DNA from: Gammaproteobacteria bacterium
GTDB lineage: Bacteria > Pseudomonadota > Gammaproteobacteria > Steroidobacterales > JABDKV01
DNA length: 64,000 nt
Assembly (NCBI GenBank): GCA_029862165.1
Contig: JAOTXU010000004.1
Location: 107,288 to 171,287, forward strand
Direction of reading: 5' to 3'
Positions 33,750 to 43,174 of the stretch are shown here, one piece after another. The translations under genes and the position numbers were made by a program. The notes below the pieces were generated by a model. The model was not told where the DNA came from, made no database searches, and worked only from the letters and a program-made list of their open reading frames with translations. The first letter of the stretch is position 1; the number at the start of each line of letters is the position of its first letter.

Positions 33750-35174
33750 ATGAAAAAGATGCTCTTGACAACGGTGCTAGTCCTGGCCGGATGTACGGCG
33801 TACGCGCACCAAGGGAATTTTTCGGGCTACTTTGTCGATCGAACCATGCGTATCGATTTGTTTCATACGGGCGGCATGGGCACGGAAATCGTGGCGCTGG
33901 ATCGTATCGTCGCCGACGGCGTATGGCCTGGAAGCAAAACTCGATTAATAGACGACACCAACCTCGGCCACTATTTGGTTGAAGTCATCGATCTGTCCAG
34001 CAATCGCGTTATCTACACACGTGGCTTCGCAACGATCTTTGGCGAATGGGAGACCACGGGCGAGGCCAAACGCCTGCATCGCACCTATCACGAGTCTCTA
34101 CGTATTCCATGGCCACGTGCTGCGGTACAAGTCGTACTGAAAAAACGCCAGAGTGCCGGTGGGTTTGCCGAAATCTGGACGACCAATATCGATCCCGATT
34201 CACGTTTCGTGAACCCTGTTGATCTCGCACCGCTGGGCAAGGTCTGGACCTTGTTCGAAAACGGTGCACCTGAACGAAAGGTTGATCTGTTGCTGATTGG
34301 TGAAGGCTACACCAGCAAGGAGATGAAGAAGTTTCATCATGACGCCGAACGCCTGACCAAAGCACTGTTCGAGACCGAACCGTTCAAGTCACGAAAAAAA
34401 GACTTCAACGTGCGTGCGATCGATATCCCGGCGCAATCCAGTGGCGTCAGCCAACCCAGAGCGGACGATTTCAATCGCACGCCCGTGTCGCTGGAATACA
34501 ACATCTTTGACTCAGAACGTTACTTACTGACCTATGACAATCGCGCACTGCGTGATGTGGCATCCGCGGCACCCTACGATTTTATCGAAATACTGGTTAA
34601 CGAAGAACAATACGGCGGCGGTGGTATTTTCAACTTCCAGGCGACCACTTCAGTCGATACGGCGTTTGCCGAATACGTTTTTATTCACGAGTTCGGTCAC
34701 CATTTTGCAGCACTCGCAGATGAATACTACACCTCACCGGTTGCATACGAAACCGGTGGCGATGGTGTGCGCCCGGAACCCTGGGAACCCAACGTGACAG
34801 CTCTAAACGACCCGGACAAACTCAAATGGCAAGAGTTGGTGGCCGAAAGCACGCCGCTACCGACACCCTGGCCCAAAGAACACTTCGAAGAAACCAGTCG
34901 CAATTACCAGAAACGACGCGCTGAGTTGCGCGCGGCTAATACGCCAGAGAGCGAAATGAACAAGTTATTCTATGAAGTGCGTGACCTGATGACGCCGCTG
35001 CTCGGCGAGCAAGAATACTCAAATACGGTCGGAGCCTTCGAAGGCGCAAGTTATGAGGCCACCGGTTTATACCGGCCGGAGATGGATTGCATCATGTTTA
35101 CCCGGGACGACGTAGGCTTTTGCCGTGTCTGCAGTGCCGCGATTGAGGCCGTCATCGATCTCTACTCCGAATGA
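33750..35174 (+). CDS. M64 (IgA peptidase-like) zinc metallopeptidase, exported
   Basis: 474 residues from ATG 33750, with a signal peptide M-K-K-M-L-L-T-T-V-L-V-L-A-G-C (lipobox-like). An N-terminal jelly-roll-like M64 domain precedes L-L-I-G-E-G-Y-T and the catalytic H-E-F-G-H-H-F-A-A-L-A-D-E. The C-terminal part has M-D-C-I-M and C-x2-C features of the family. The start is five bases after the M13 stop, without a strong Shine-Dalgarno. Its stop overlaps the next protease gene. Confidence 0.9.
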   Translation: MKKMLLTTVLVLAGCTAYAHQGNFSGYFVDRTMRIDLFHTGGMGTEIVALDRIVADGVWPGSKTRLIDDTNLGHYLVEVIDLSSNRVIYTRGFATIFGEWETTGEAKRLHRTYHESLRIPWPRAAVQVVLKKRQSAGGFAEIWTTNIDPDSRFVNPVDLAPLGKVWTLFENGAPERKVDLLLIGEGYTSKEMKKFHHDAERLTKALFETEPFKSRKKDFNVRAIDIPAQSSGVSQPRADDFNRTPVSLEYNIFDSERYLLTYDNRALRDVASAAPYDFIEILVNEEQYGGGGIFNFQATTSVDTAFAEYVFIHEFGHHFAALADEYYTSPVAYETGGDGVRPEPWEPNVTALNDPDKLKWQELVAESTPLPTPWPKEHFEETSRNYQKRRAELRAANTPESEMNKLFYEVRDLMTPLLGEQEYSNTVGAFEGASYEATGLYRPEMDCIMFTRDDVGFCRVCSAAIEAVIDLYSE

Positions 35175-37645
35175 ACGTTACTCTAGCGAGACCACTGATA
35201 AGTCTTGCAGCCATCGTATGGGTGACGGCGTGCAACATACAGGATCCCGAAACCGGCAATACGCTGCCAACCGTTACCGCACACGTCTCAGGCATGGAAC
35301 AGATGACAGGTTTTTTCGACCTGTACTGGGATGCAGACAGCGGAAAACTCTTCGTTGCCATCGACAACGAACAACCCTTTATCTATGTGAGCGGACTGGC
35401 GCGTGGCGTGGGTTCCAACGACCTGGGTTTGGATCGGGGTCAGCTGGGCGACAGCAAGCTGGTGCATTTTCTGCGATCAGGCCCAAAAGTGTTACTGATC
35501 GAAGAAAACGTTGACTACCTGGCAACTACAGAAAACCTGGACGAACGTCGCGCCGTGGAGGAATCTTTTGCGCGTTCGGTTTTGTGGGGCTTTGAAGCTG
35601 TGGCTGCGGAAAATGACACAGTCTTAGTCGATGCGACGGACTTCTTGTTGCGTGACGCACACGGTTTGGCGGCTACTCTGAAAGAGGCTGATGAGGGCGA
35701 TTACCAGGTCGACGTCACACGCTCCGCCATCTATTTACCGCAAACCAGGACGTTTCCCGACAATAGCGAAATCGAAGCTATCATTACACTAATCGGGGAA
35801 CCTACCGGCAGCATCCTGTCAACAGTGACACCAGATGCGCACGCGGTCACCGTACACATCCGCCATTCTCTGGTGCGTTTGCCTCAACCCGGTTATGAAC
35901 CGCTGCCCTTTGATCCGCGTGCCGGCTATATCGATCCGGCATCCTGGGGTATAGGCATGTTGTATGACTATGCGACGCCGGTCGGTGAATCTGTTGTGCG
36001 CCCGCTCACTCTGCGGCACCGGCTGGAAAAGAAAAACCCCGAAGCGAAACAAAGCGCGGCGGTTGAGCCTATTGTCTACTACGTTGATCGTGGCGTGCCG
36101 GAGCCGATTCGCACGGCCCTAGTAGAAGGTGCGTCGTGGTGGAGCGAGAGTTTCGAAATGGCCGGCTATGAAAATGCCTTTCGTGTTGAACTCCTACCCC
36201 AAGACGCCGACCCACTGGATGTCCGTTACAACGTGATCCAATGGGTGCATCGATCCACGCGTGGCTGGTCATATGGTTGGTCGGTGGCCGATCCACGCTC
36301 TGGTGAAATATTGAAAGGCCACGTGTCACTCGGTTCGTTACGGGTGCGTCAGGACTATCTGCTCGCCGAAGGCTTGCTCGCCCCTTATGAAGATGGGTCA
36401 GTACCAGAAGAACTACTGGATTTTGCACTGGCACGCATTCGTCAACTTGCTGCACATGAAGTCGGTCACACACTTGGGCTGGGTCATAATTTCGCTGCAA
36501 GCACGACTGGTCGTGCTTCGGTAATGGACTACCCTCACCCACTGATTAGTCTGGACGCCAACAACGAGATAGACATCTCGACTGCATACGATATCGGCCT
36601 GGGCGCGTGGGACCAACGTGCCATTCTCTATGGTTATCAAGACTACCCCGACGGCGTCGATGCCAAGCAAGAACGACAGCAAATACTGATGGATACTTAT
36701 GCGTCCGGATTGAATTTTGTCTCAGACCAGCATTCACGTGCCGATGTATTCGCCCGCAACTCCGGTGCAGCACACCCCTTGGGCAGTTTATGGGACAACG
36801 GCCCCGACGCTGTGAACGAATTGCGAAAACTCATGCGTGTTCGCAAACAAGTGCTGGAGAATTTCTCCGAAAAGAACATCCGTATTGGTCGGCCCATGGC
36901 AAGCATTGAAGACGCCCTTGTGCCGATGTACCTGCTACACCGTTACCAGGTTCGTGCCGCGGCGAAATTCATTGGTGGGCGCTATTTCAGCTATACATTG
37001 CGTGGCGACGGCCTTAGCCCAACCGAGCTCGTGCCTGCCGCCAAGCAGCGTGATGCTATCGATGCATTACTGGAGACGCTTCAACCCGGGGCGCTGCAGC
37101 TGAAGCCACAACTCATTGCGATGATTCCGCCACGGCCACCGGGACAGGGCCCCACACGCGAATTATTTCCACGCCAGACCGGTTATTTATTCGATCCGAT
37201 GGCCGCGGCTGCGACGGCCGCTGGCATAACGATCGATCAATTGCTGGACCCTACACGTGCGGCACGGATGATCAATTATCATGCCGAAAATTCATCGCAA
37301 CCTGGTTTCGGCGAACTCGTCGATGCTCTGCTCGTCGCGTCATGGTACTCGGGTGATGCCAATCAGGACGCCGAGTTGCAACGCGTCGTCGAGATCACCG
37401 TTTTGCAGCGCCTTCTTGCGCTGGCCGCCAATGCGGATGCACAGCCGCAGGCCCGTGCGATTGCGCTGGACCGACTCATTGAACTTTACGGGCGCATCGA
37501 GCGCCGAATATCATCGGCTACCGAGAACTGGCGTTCTCACTACCGTTTCGCAGCCGATCAGATTCAGCGTTTCCTGGATGACCCGTCCGCGGTAACGCCA
37601 CTGAAGCCCCTTGCGCCGCCACCAGGCTCGCCGATAGGCGGTTAG
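35171..37645 (+). CDS. Large metzincin-type zinc metalloprotease (DUF5117/DUF4953-like)
   Basis: 824 residues with a short exported N-terminus including T-A-C. An F-D-L-Y-W-D-A-D-S-G-K-L segment typical of DUF5117 follows, then the extended zinc signature H-E-V-G-H-T-L-G-L-G-H-N, the Met-turn-like S-V-M-D-Y-P and a long helical C-terminus. Similar large periplasmic proteases occur in Bacteroidetes and Gammaproteobacteria. ATGA overlap with the M64 gene indicates one operon of three proteases. Confidence 0.88.
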   Translation: MNVTLARPLISLAAIVWVTACNIQDPETGNTLPTVTAHVSGMEQMTGFFDLYWDADSGKLFVAIDNEQPFIYVSGLARGVGSNDLGLDRGQLGDSKLVHFLRSGPKVLLIEENVDYLATTENLDERRAVEESFARSVLWGFEAVAAENDTVLVDATDFLLRDAHGLAATLKEADEGDYQVDVTRSAIYLPQTRTFPDNSEIEAIITLIGEPTGSILSTVTPDAHAVTVHIRHSLVRLPQPGYEPLPFDPRAGYIDPASWGIGMLYDYATPVGESVVRPLTLRHRLEKKNPEAKQSAAVEPIVYYVDRGVPEPIRTALVEGASWWSESFEMAGYENAFRVELLPQDADPLDVRYNVIQWVHRSTRGWSYGWSVADPRSGEILKGHVSLGSLRVRQDYLLAEGLLAPYEDGSVPEELLDFALARIRQLAAHEVGHTLGLGHNFAASTTGRASVMDYPHPLISLDANNEIDISTAYDIGLGAWDQRAILYGYQDYPDGVDAKQERQQILMDTYASGLNFVSDQHSRADVFARNSGAAHPLGSLWDNGPDAVNELRKLMRVRKQVLENFSEKNIRIGRPMASIEDALVPMYLLHRYQVRAAAKFIGGRYFSYTLRGDGLSPTELVPAAKQRDAIDALLETLQPGALQLKPQLIAMIPPRPPGQGPTRELFPRQTGYLFDPMAAAATAAGITIDQLLDPTRAARMINYHAENSSQPGFGELVDALLVASWYSGDANQDAELQRVVEITVLQRLLALAANADAQPQARAIALDRLIELYGRIERRISSATENWRSHYRFAADQIQRFLDDPSAVTPLKPLAPPPGSPIGG

Positions 37646-37829
37646 GCCGATTCTGGCGCCAATTCACGCCGCAATCTTCTACACCAGGCAGTTAGTAGTG
37701 CGTAACTGCTTGTTTTTTGGTCAATAAGCGGTTCCCTCGTGCCCCTGCCTGACAGACAGGGCTCAAAATTTGTACTATTTTGATACAAATGGCTTTTAAG
37801 CCGACCAATAAGAATAAAGCAGGACAAAA

Positions 37830-38489
37830 ATGATGAAAATTAGGGCGCTAGGCGCAGCAGTAATAATGGTCTTTGCCGGCATGCCGGCAATGGCGGGTTT
37901 TATCAGTGTCGACCGTGCAGCCTTCGCCGCTGCCGTTGCCGATGGCACCATCTCCAGCGAGGATTTTGAGGGCTTTGCCCCCGGCGACCTTCTTGGAGTG
38001 ACAGCCGAGCTGACATATAGCGCCTCGCTCGGCGATCCCGTCGTGACAGGTTTTCTGACGACGACTTCTCCCAACGGCCTTGGCTCAACATCAGTATCCG
38101 GTGGCCCGACAGTTGACGAATTTTTTCTGATTGAAGAAAACGCCGCATTTGCTTTCACCGAAGCAATCACTGCGTTCGCTATCGACATCAATACCTTTGC
38201 CCGTGGCGATGCCGCCTATTCGGCGTCAACTAATACTGGCGATGTCATCACGAGTCTTTTTGAAGTCTTCCCGGGTGAAACAACCGGTCAGTTCATCGGC
38301 TTCGTTTCAGATACTCCATTTACGTCAGTCACTATTGCCGCATTATCAGGCTTTTCGTTCACGCTCGACACATTGGTCTATGGTGATGCCTCTGCCGTGG
38401 TGGTCCCTTTGCCAGGCACGGTGTTGCTCCTGCTGGGTGGATTACCGGCCCTGAGTTTGACGCGCAAGACTGCCTGCCCCTGTCAGTAA
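37830..38489 (+). CDS. VPLPA/PEP-CTERM-type exosortase-sorted surface protein
   Basis: 219 residues: Sec signal peptide cleaved near A-M-A-G, a beta-rich body with an early E-D-F-E-G-F segment common in this class, and a C-terminal sorting tail. The tail is V-P-L-P-G, a hydrophobic stretch and a basic end (R-K). That tail is the VPLPA-CTERM variant recognised by exosortase systems. An exosortase should exist elsewhere in the genome. AGGA upstream of the ATG. The last 48 nt overlap the convergent M23 gene. Confidence 0.82.
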   Translation: MMKIRALGAAVIMVFAGMPAMAGFISVDRAAFAAAVADGTISSEDFEGFAPGDLLGVTAELTYSASLGDPVVTGFLTTTSPNGLGSTSVSGGPTVDEFFLIEENAAFAFTEAITAFAIDINTFARGDAAYSASTNTGDVITSLFEVFPGETTGQFIGFVSDTPFTSVTIAALSGFSFTLDTLVYGDASAVVVPLPGTVLLLLGGLPALSLTRKTACPCQ

Positions 38490-39116
38490 AGCGGTTGCTA
38501 ATGCCTCGTATGTGCCACCGGCAACCGGACCATTCGGGTTTGCCGTTGTATTTCTAAAGTTTGCGGCCTGACTCGGGCAATCGCCTGTGCCAGGCAACCC
38601 CGGCAGTGCAGAACACGGGTGCACGGAAAAATGCAGATGCGGCAAACCTCCAGTATTACCCGTATTTCCTGACAGGCCAATGACGTCACCGGCCTGGACT
38701 GTCTGACCGATCGTTACGTGCACACCATTCAAAGTCAGATGAGAGTACAGCGCCACCGTTCCGTCGCTGTGTTCGATAGTAATCAGATTCGTGCGATTGG
38801 AATCACCATCCAGCGCACCATCCTGTGCATGGACCACTATGCCCTCGCGAGCTGCGGAAACAATGCTGCCGATCGGCATTTCGAAATCATAGCCAAACGC
38901 CCAGAACCCGGAGTGCCCAAAACCTGAGCAATTACCCTGGTTTAATCGATAGACTGCGCCGACGGGATAAGGCAGAACATAGCTGGAAGTCTCCCACAAA
39001 CCAAAACCGGCACACGTCGCAGGTGCCACGCCCGTAGCAATTACGCCGGTCGGGCTATCGCCGGCGCAACCGGCTGCAACAAGCAGCAAAAAATAAACAA
39101 TCCGGTTGTGGCTCAT
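38442..39116 (-). CDS. M23 (LytM-type) metallopeptidase, lipoprotein
   Basis: 224 residues with a lipoprotein signal (L-V-A-A-G-C). The M23 zinc site is H-S-G-F-W-A-F-G-Y-D-F followed by S-H-L and the H-L-H-F motif. Such enzymes cut peptidoglycan cross-links or glycine-containing peptides in the envelope. The C-terminal codons overlap the convergent CTERM gene. No clear Shine-Dalgarno is seen. Confidence 0.88.
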   Translation of the reverse strand: MSHNRIVYFLLLVAAGCAGDSPTGVIATGVAPATCAGFGLWETSSYVLPYPVGAVYRLNQGNCSGFGHSGFWAFGYDFEMPIGSIVSAAREGIVVHAQDGALDGDSNRTNLITIEHSDGTVALYSHLTLNGVHVTIGQTVQAGDVIGLSGNTGNTGGLPHLHFSVHPCSALPGLPGTGDCPSQAANFRNTTANPNGPVAGGTYEALATALLTGAGSLARQTQGR

Positions 39117-39224
39117 GGCCCATTATAAGCAGGCCTGCCGACCAGGGCTAAGAAAACCGCGGGCTGATCGCAAGAACAGGCTCGGCTGGGCTACACTGAA
39201 CAATCTGTTGCATGAGAGATTATC

Positions 39225-39536
39225 GTGTCTGGCCTGAGTCTTTTTCTCGTATTGTTCGCGGCCGCGATCCTTTCCAGCGCATTAACGTGCCTGACTCTTT
39301 GGCTCTACTACCGGCAGGTCGTTGAACCGAAACTGGAGCAACGAATCGAAATTGCCCTCGAGGCGCTCGGTGAGAAAGTGGGTGAACGTGTTCGTACTGG
39401 CGTCGTTGACGGATTCACCGATATCGCTGCAGGCGATACCTTGAGACGAACGACGGAAAAGGTCGCCACCAGTGGTGCCGCGCTTGTGGACGAAGGTCTT
39501 AATGTCCTGTTGGGAAAACCACGACGCAAGCGCTAG
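39225..39536 (+). CDS. Small membrane-anchored protein, unrecognised
   Basis: 103 residues from a GTG: membrane helix at about 3-27, then an amphipathic helical region (V-E-P-K-L-E-Q-R-I-E-I-A-L-E-A-L-G-E-K-V-G-E-R-V) and a basic C-terminus (G-K-P-R-R-K-R). I do not recognise the family. The composition resembles phasin- or YtxH-like small helical proteins. It ends two bases before the convergent GFA gene end. Confidence 0.65.
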   Translation: MSGLSLFLVLFAAAILSSALTCLTLWLYYRQVVEPKLEQRIEIALEALGEKVGERVRTGVVDGFTDIAAGDTLRRTTEKVATSGAALVDEGLNVLLGKPRRKR

Positions 39537-39538
39537 AC

Positions 39539-40015
39539 TCAAGACCTCAGAGCTTTCAGGCGAGCCAGACTGGCTGGTGACCACAGTTCGGCAGGACTGT
39601 AGTATTTTTCAAAAGCCGGAACACCCGCAGGCAACACCAGCCAGGGCTGTTTCGACGCGGTGAATATATGCACATCCGGTGGTAGTCGATCGGGCTCATC
39701 CAGCGTCCCGACGCGAACAAAACTCAACGTATCCCCCGCTCGGGCGTAATGACTCCACACGGCAATGCGGCACTTCGGGCAACGGACTATTTTTTGGCCC
39801 TTACCACTTTGCGATGGGGTAACAACAACATCCGGGACGCCCGAAAGAAAGACACGATCGGATTCGATCATTGCGTTGAGCGCAAACGACGCGCCGGTCT
39901 CACGCTGACACCACCGACAATGACAACAATGCACGATCAGAGGCTCACCGACGATGCGGTAGCGTATTTCGTCGCAATCGCAGCCACCTGCCAGAATAGT
40001 GTGTTCCTGAGTCAT
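39539..40015 (-). CDS. GFA family (glutathione-dependent formaldehyde-activating/CENP-V fold) protein
   Basis: 158 residues with the zinc-binding pattern C-D-C, C-C-H-C-R-W-C-Q-R-E-T-G-A-S-F and a distal C-P-K-C. The family name comes from a formaldehyde-glutathione enzyme, but most members have no proven activity. No operon partner. Confidence 0.9.
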   Translation of the reverse strand: MTQEHTILAGGCDCDEIRYRIVGEPLIVHCCHCRWCQRETGASFALNAMIESDRVFLSGVPDVVVTPSQSGKGQKIVRCPKCRIAVWSHYARAGDTLSFVRVGTLDEPDRLPPDVHIFTASKQPWLVLPAGVPAFEKYYSPAELWSPASLARLKALRS

Positions 40016-40085
40016 CGAGCCGTTATTGTCATTGGTTTAAGCCAAGCATAGCGCAAGTCCTGCAGACTGCCACTGCCGGCATGCG

Positions 40086-40334
40086 TTAATGCGTAATTTC
40101 GACGAATTGTGACAAGCGCTCCAGTCTCTCGCGCAGCTGTCCCAGATCTATCATGCCTGGGCCGGCATCGTTCAGATCCGCAGCGACCCAGCGAACTGCA
40201 TGCTCGTGACAATGTCCCCAAAGCAAGCGCCCAATGCGCCAAAGGGCAGTATGCGTGCCGCAATTTGGGCACGCACCGACCTTGCGGCGCGACCAAGTGG
40301 GAAACGGCAGGACATTGTTTGCGGTTAGACTCAT
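40086..40334 (-). CDS. Small zinc-knuckle protein, hypothetical
   Basis: 82 residues with C-P-N-C-G near residue 22 and a C-H-E-H motif about 20 residues later, a likely single zinc ribbon. The C-terminal half is helical. It is not recognised as a named family. The two-Cys plus His pattern and reasonable composition support it as real. Confidence 0.5.
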   Translation of the reverse strand: MSLTANNVLPFPTWSRRKVGACPNCGTHTALWRIGRLLWGHCHEHAVRWVAADLNDAGPGMIDLGQLRERLERLSQFVEITH

Positions 40335-40415
40335 CGCGGAACATAGTGTGTATGTCCCGAAATCATCAACCGTACGGCGACGCCCGGCTGTGACACGCCT
40401 CTCATTTTCAGGTTC

Positions 40416-41885
40416 TTAGTCGGAGTGCTGGTACTCGTCGATTTTAGGGTGTCGCATGGTATACCAATAATTCGTACAGGTACGTGGCCACAAGGTGAAC
40501 ACGCGGCCTTTATTATCCTTGTACCAACTATTGCAATCGACGGCCCAAATCATTTTTTGCAGATCGGCCGTCAGACGAGATTGATAGGACTCGAAGGCAT
40601 CGATTTGGGGCACAATAGTCTTCCAGCCACGCTCCTGCATTTCTTCGAGGCAGCCGATCACATAGCGCACCTGTGCTTCCAACATGAAAATCACGGAACT
40701 GTGCCCCAACGCGCTGTTTGGCCCTTGCAAGATAAAAAAGTTGGGAAAACCGGGAACCGCAATCGTACGGTGTGCGGCGATACCATCATGCCAGTACCCG
40801 GCTAATGACTGGCCATTCAGCCCAATGATTTGTGTCCCACCGGTGATATCAAACACATCGAAACCCGTTGCATAGACAATCACGTCGACTACGTGGCGTA
40901 GTCCATCGCGTGTTATGACGGCGTCAGCTTCAATACGATCGATGCCATTTGTAACCAATTCAACATTGTCCCGTAACAAGGCGGGATAGAAATCGTCCGA
41001 ACGCAGAATGCGCTTGCAGCCGATCGGATAGTTTGGCGTGAGTCGTGCCCGCAGCGCTTCATCCGGTACTTGCCGCCGGAGATGCGCTTTGCCAAGCAAC
41101 CGTCCAAGTCGATTGGCTATGCTGTTGCGCCGAAATGACGGCCAGCGCGCCTCGGCAATCCAGTACAGAAACCACCGGTACGTTCTGGCGGCGCCAGGCA
41201 CACTTTGAAAACACCATTTCGTCAGCGCAGAAAAAGCTCTATCGCGCCGCGGGATAATCCAGTTAGGGGTGCGTTGATACAGATAGAGTTGATCAACTTC
41301 CTCTGCTATCGCAGGAACAATCTGGACGGCGCTTGCCGCACTGCCGATAACTGCGACACGTTTGCCCTTCAGGTCCGTGTCTGTCCAATTGGCGGAATGA
41401 AAAGCCACGCCATCGAAATTTTCCCGGCCGGCAATATCCGGCAGCTTGGGCAAATGCAGGCCACCCATAGCGCTGATCAGGATATTGGCTTTGTGATTGG
41501 CCCCGTCTGCCGTCTCGATATGCCACACGCCGTCCCCGAACTCGCAGCACATGACTTCACTGTCTACTCGAATGTATGGCCGAATGCCATTCTTGTCGAC
41601 GCAACGCTCAGTGTACTGCTGGATCTCCCACCCAGGTGAATAAACATGACTCCAGGCCGGATTTGGGTCAAATGAATAGGAATAGAGATGTGAAGGTACA
41701 TCACAGGCTAGCCCCGGATAGGTATTGTCCCGCCATGTTCCACCGATGCTGGCCGCCTTTTCAAAAACCGTAAAATGCTTATAGCCGGCTTGCTTGAGTT
41801 TGATTGCCATGCACAAACCACCGAGGCCGCCACCAATGATAGCGACAACGGGTTCTGTTTTTTTGCTGGTAGTGTTTGCAGCCAA
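40416..41885 (-). CDS. Flavin-containing monooxygenase, Baeyer-Villiger type
   Basis: 489 residues: FAD site A-I-I-G-G-G-L-G-G-L near the N-terminus, G-G-T-W-R-D-N-T-Y-P-G, the Baeyer-Villiger fingerprint F-D-G-V-A-F-H-S-A-N-W, and the NADPH site A-V-I-G-S-A-A-S-A-V-Q. Such enzymes oxidise ketones or heteroatoms with O2 and NADPH. It is third in a - strand series after a methyltransferase and a DUF1993 gene (44-nt gap). Substrate unknown. Confidence 0.9.
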   Translation of the reverse strand: MAANTTSKKTEPVVAIIGGGLGGLCMAIKLKQAGYKHFTVFEKAASIGGTWRDNTYPGLACDVPSHLYSYSFDPNPAWSHVYSPGWEIQQYTERCVDKNGIRPYIRVDSEVMCCEFGDGVWHIETADGANHKANILISAMGGLHLPKLPDIAGRENFDGVAFHSANWTDTDLKGKRVAVIGSAASAVQIVPAIAEEVDQLYLYQRTPNWIIPRRDRAFSALTKWCFQSVPGAARTYRWFLYWIAEARWPSFRRNSIANRLGRLLGKAHLRRQVPDEALRARLTPNYPIGCKRILRSDDFYPALLRDNVELVTNGIDRIEADAVITRDGLRHVVDVIVYATGFDVFDITGGTQIIGLNGQSLAGYWHDGIAAHRTIAVPGFPNFFILQGPNSALGHSSVIFMLEAQVRYVIGCLEEMQERGWKTIVPQIDAFESYQSRLTADLQKMIWAVDCNSWYKDNKGRVFTLWPRTCTNYWYTMRHPKIDEYQHSD

Positions 41886-41929
41886 GATGCAACGCAGAAT
41901 TGCTTTAGGTGCTATTTCTCGAGTATCCC

Positions 41930-42439
41930 CTAGCCGCGACCGAGAAAATCAGACTTACCCAGCGGCACGCCATTGTGTCGCAAGATGTCGTAGGCTGTAG
42001 TAATGTGAAAAAACAGGTTCGGCAAAATAAAATTCAGCAAAAAACTTTGCCCATTGAAATCGATTTCATTACCGTTGCGCAACTTGAGTCGAATTGCGCG
42101 CTGCTCGCTCCCATCGATCTGCTCCGGTCGAAATGATTCAATTTGTTCCAGTGCATGACGAACACGAGCGCGTAACTCGTCAAACGTGGTTTCGGTATCT
42201 GGCATCGATTCAGGTTCCCGGCCGGCAATCCGACAGATGCCACGCGACCCGATATCGGTAGCGATCTGAACTTGTTTTAGCATCGGGAACATATCCGGGT
42301 ACAGTCGAGCGTTGAGCAACACGGCCGGGTCTATCTCTTGCGCCTCGGCATGCGCTTTTGCCTTGGCGAGTATGGAATCGAGGGATTTCAGATTGTGGCT
42401 CAAGACCGGAACGGAAGCCTGGTACATGGATAGGGTCAT
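41930..42439 (-). CDS. DUF1993 family protein
   Basis: 169 residues with M-Y-Q-A-S-V-P-V-L-S-H-N-L near the start, R-L-Y-P-D-M-F-P-M-L-K-Q-V-Q and F-F-H-I-T-T-A-Y-D-I-L-R-H-N-G-V-P at the end, the DUF1993 signatures (a DinB-like helical bundle). Function unknown. GGAGGAG lies 6 nt before the ATG. It follows the methyltransferase gene by 22 nt. Confidence 0.92.
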   Translation of the reverse strand: MTLSMYQASVPVLSHNLKSLDSILAKAKAHAEAQEIDPAVLLNARLYPDMFPMLKQVQIATDIGSRGICRIAGREPESMPDTETTFDELRARVRHALEQIESFRPEQIDGSEQRAIRLKLRNGNEIDFNGQSFLLNFILPNLFFHITTAYDILRHNGVPLGKSDFLGRG

Positions 42440-42461
42440 TTTTCTGCTCCTCCAACGTGGG

Positions 42462-43037
42462 TCATTTCTTAATGCGGCTTAGCACCAAGCCATAATGATA
42501 AGGCGGTAACGCAATAATATCGCTTTTTGGTGTAAACCCAGCCTCTATCGCCCATTGCAGGCTTTGTTCCGGCCTGGGCCTGACATCCATTGGCGGGCCA
42601 CGTGGTGTGGTCGCATCGTAGATCCAGTGCACAATCCCGACTGACCCGCCGGCTTTCAGATTGCGGTAGGCCTCACGCAGCAGGTTTAGTGGCTGCTCGT
42701 GATGAATAATATTAAACAACATGGCGTAGTCCACGCTGCCGGACGGACGTCCGGTGCCCCCGGTGACGAAATCACCGAGCTTGAAATTGATATTGCGCAA
42801 ATCGAACCGCTCGGCGCAGCGCCTGGTTGTCGCAATCATCACTTCGTCGATATCCAGCGTAAAGACGGTACCAGTCACGCGACGGGCAGCCGGAATGGTA
42901 AACGTGCCGTAACCACAACCAAATTCGACTACATCATGACAGGCTGAAGTGAGCCCCAGTTTCGAGAGTATCGAATCCGGCTCGAAGTAGGCGTCCCAAG
43001 TATCGGGTGGCGGCATGCCGCTTTCACGAACTTTCAT
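42462..43037 (-). CDS. Class I SAM-dependent methyltransferase
   Basis: 191 residues with motif I V-V-E-F-G-C-G-Y-G-T-F, acidic motif II T-L-D-I-D, then a V-D-Y-A-M-L-F-N-I-I-H-H-E motif and L-K-A-G-G-S-V post-motif. Substrate unknown. The ATG at 43037 has no close Shine-Dalgarno and sits directly on the stop of a putative leader peptide (ATGA overlap), which suggests translational coupling. Confidence 0.88.
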   Translation of the reverse strand: MKVRESGMPPPDTWDAYFEPDSILSKLGLTSACHDVVEFGCGYGTFTIPAARRVTGTVFTLDIDEVMIATTRRCAERFDLRNINFKLGDFVTGGTGRPSGSVDYAMLFNIIHHEQPLNLLREAYRNLKAGGSVGIVHWIYDATTPRGPPMDVRPRPEQSLQWAIEAGFTPKSDIIALPPYHYGLVLSRIKK

Positions 43038-43069
43038 ATGCGATCAGAGCATATGCGATCAGACACCAT
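43034..43069 (-). CDS. Putative 11-residue leader peptide coupled to the methyltransferase
   Basis: AGGAGG, 4 nt, then ATG and an 11-codon frame reading M-V-S-D-R-I-C-S-D-R-I whose TGA overlaps the methyltransferase ATG. The frame contains a 14-nt tandem duplication (43035-43048 and 43050-43063, period 15). The only strong ribosome site in front of the operon belongs to this mini-gene. Whether it is translated is inference. Confidence 0.4.
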   Translation of the reverse strand: MVSDRICSDRI

Positions 43070-43174
43070 GAAACCTCCTATTTCTTGGACACGTCTCATT
43101 TTTGAAAGAAACCGGCTTTCTTGGCGGGGAATTCCGACGTATCCTTGCCTGTTCCGCATAACGACTGGCAATCC

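Noticed and set aside
37757-37780. Hairpin CCCTGCCTG...CAGACAGGG before the CTERM gene
   Set aside because: Imperfect stem without a T-run; too weak to call a terminator.
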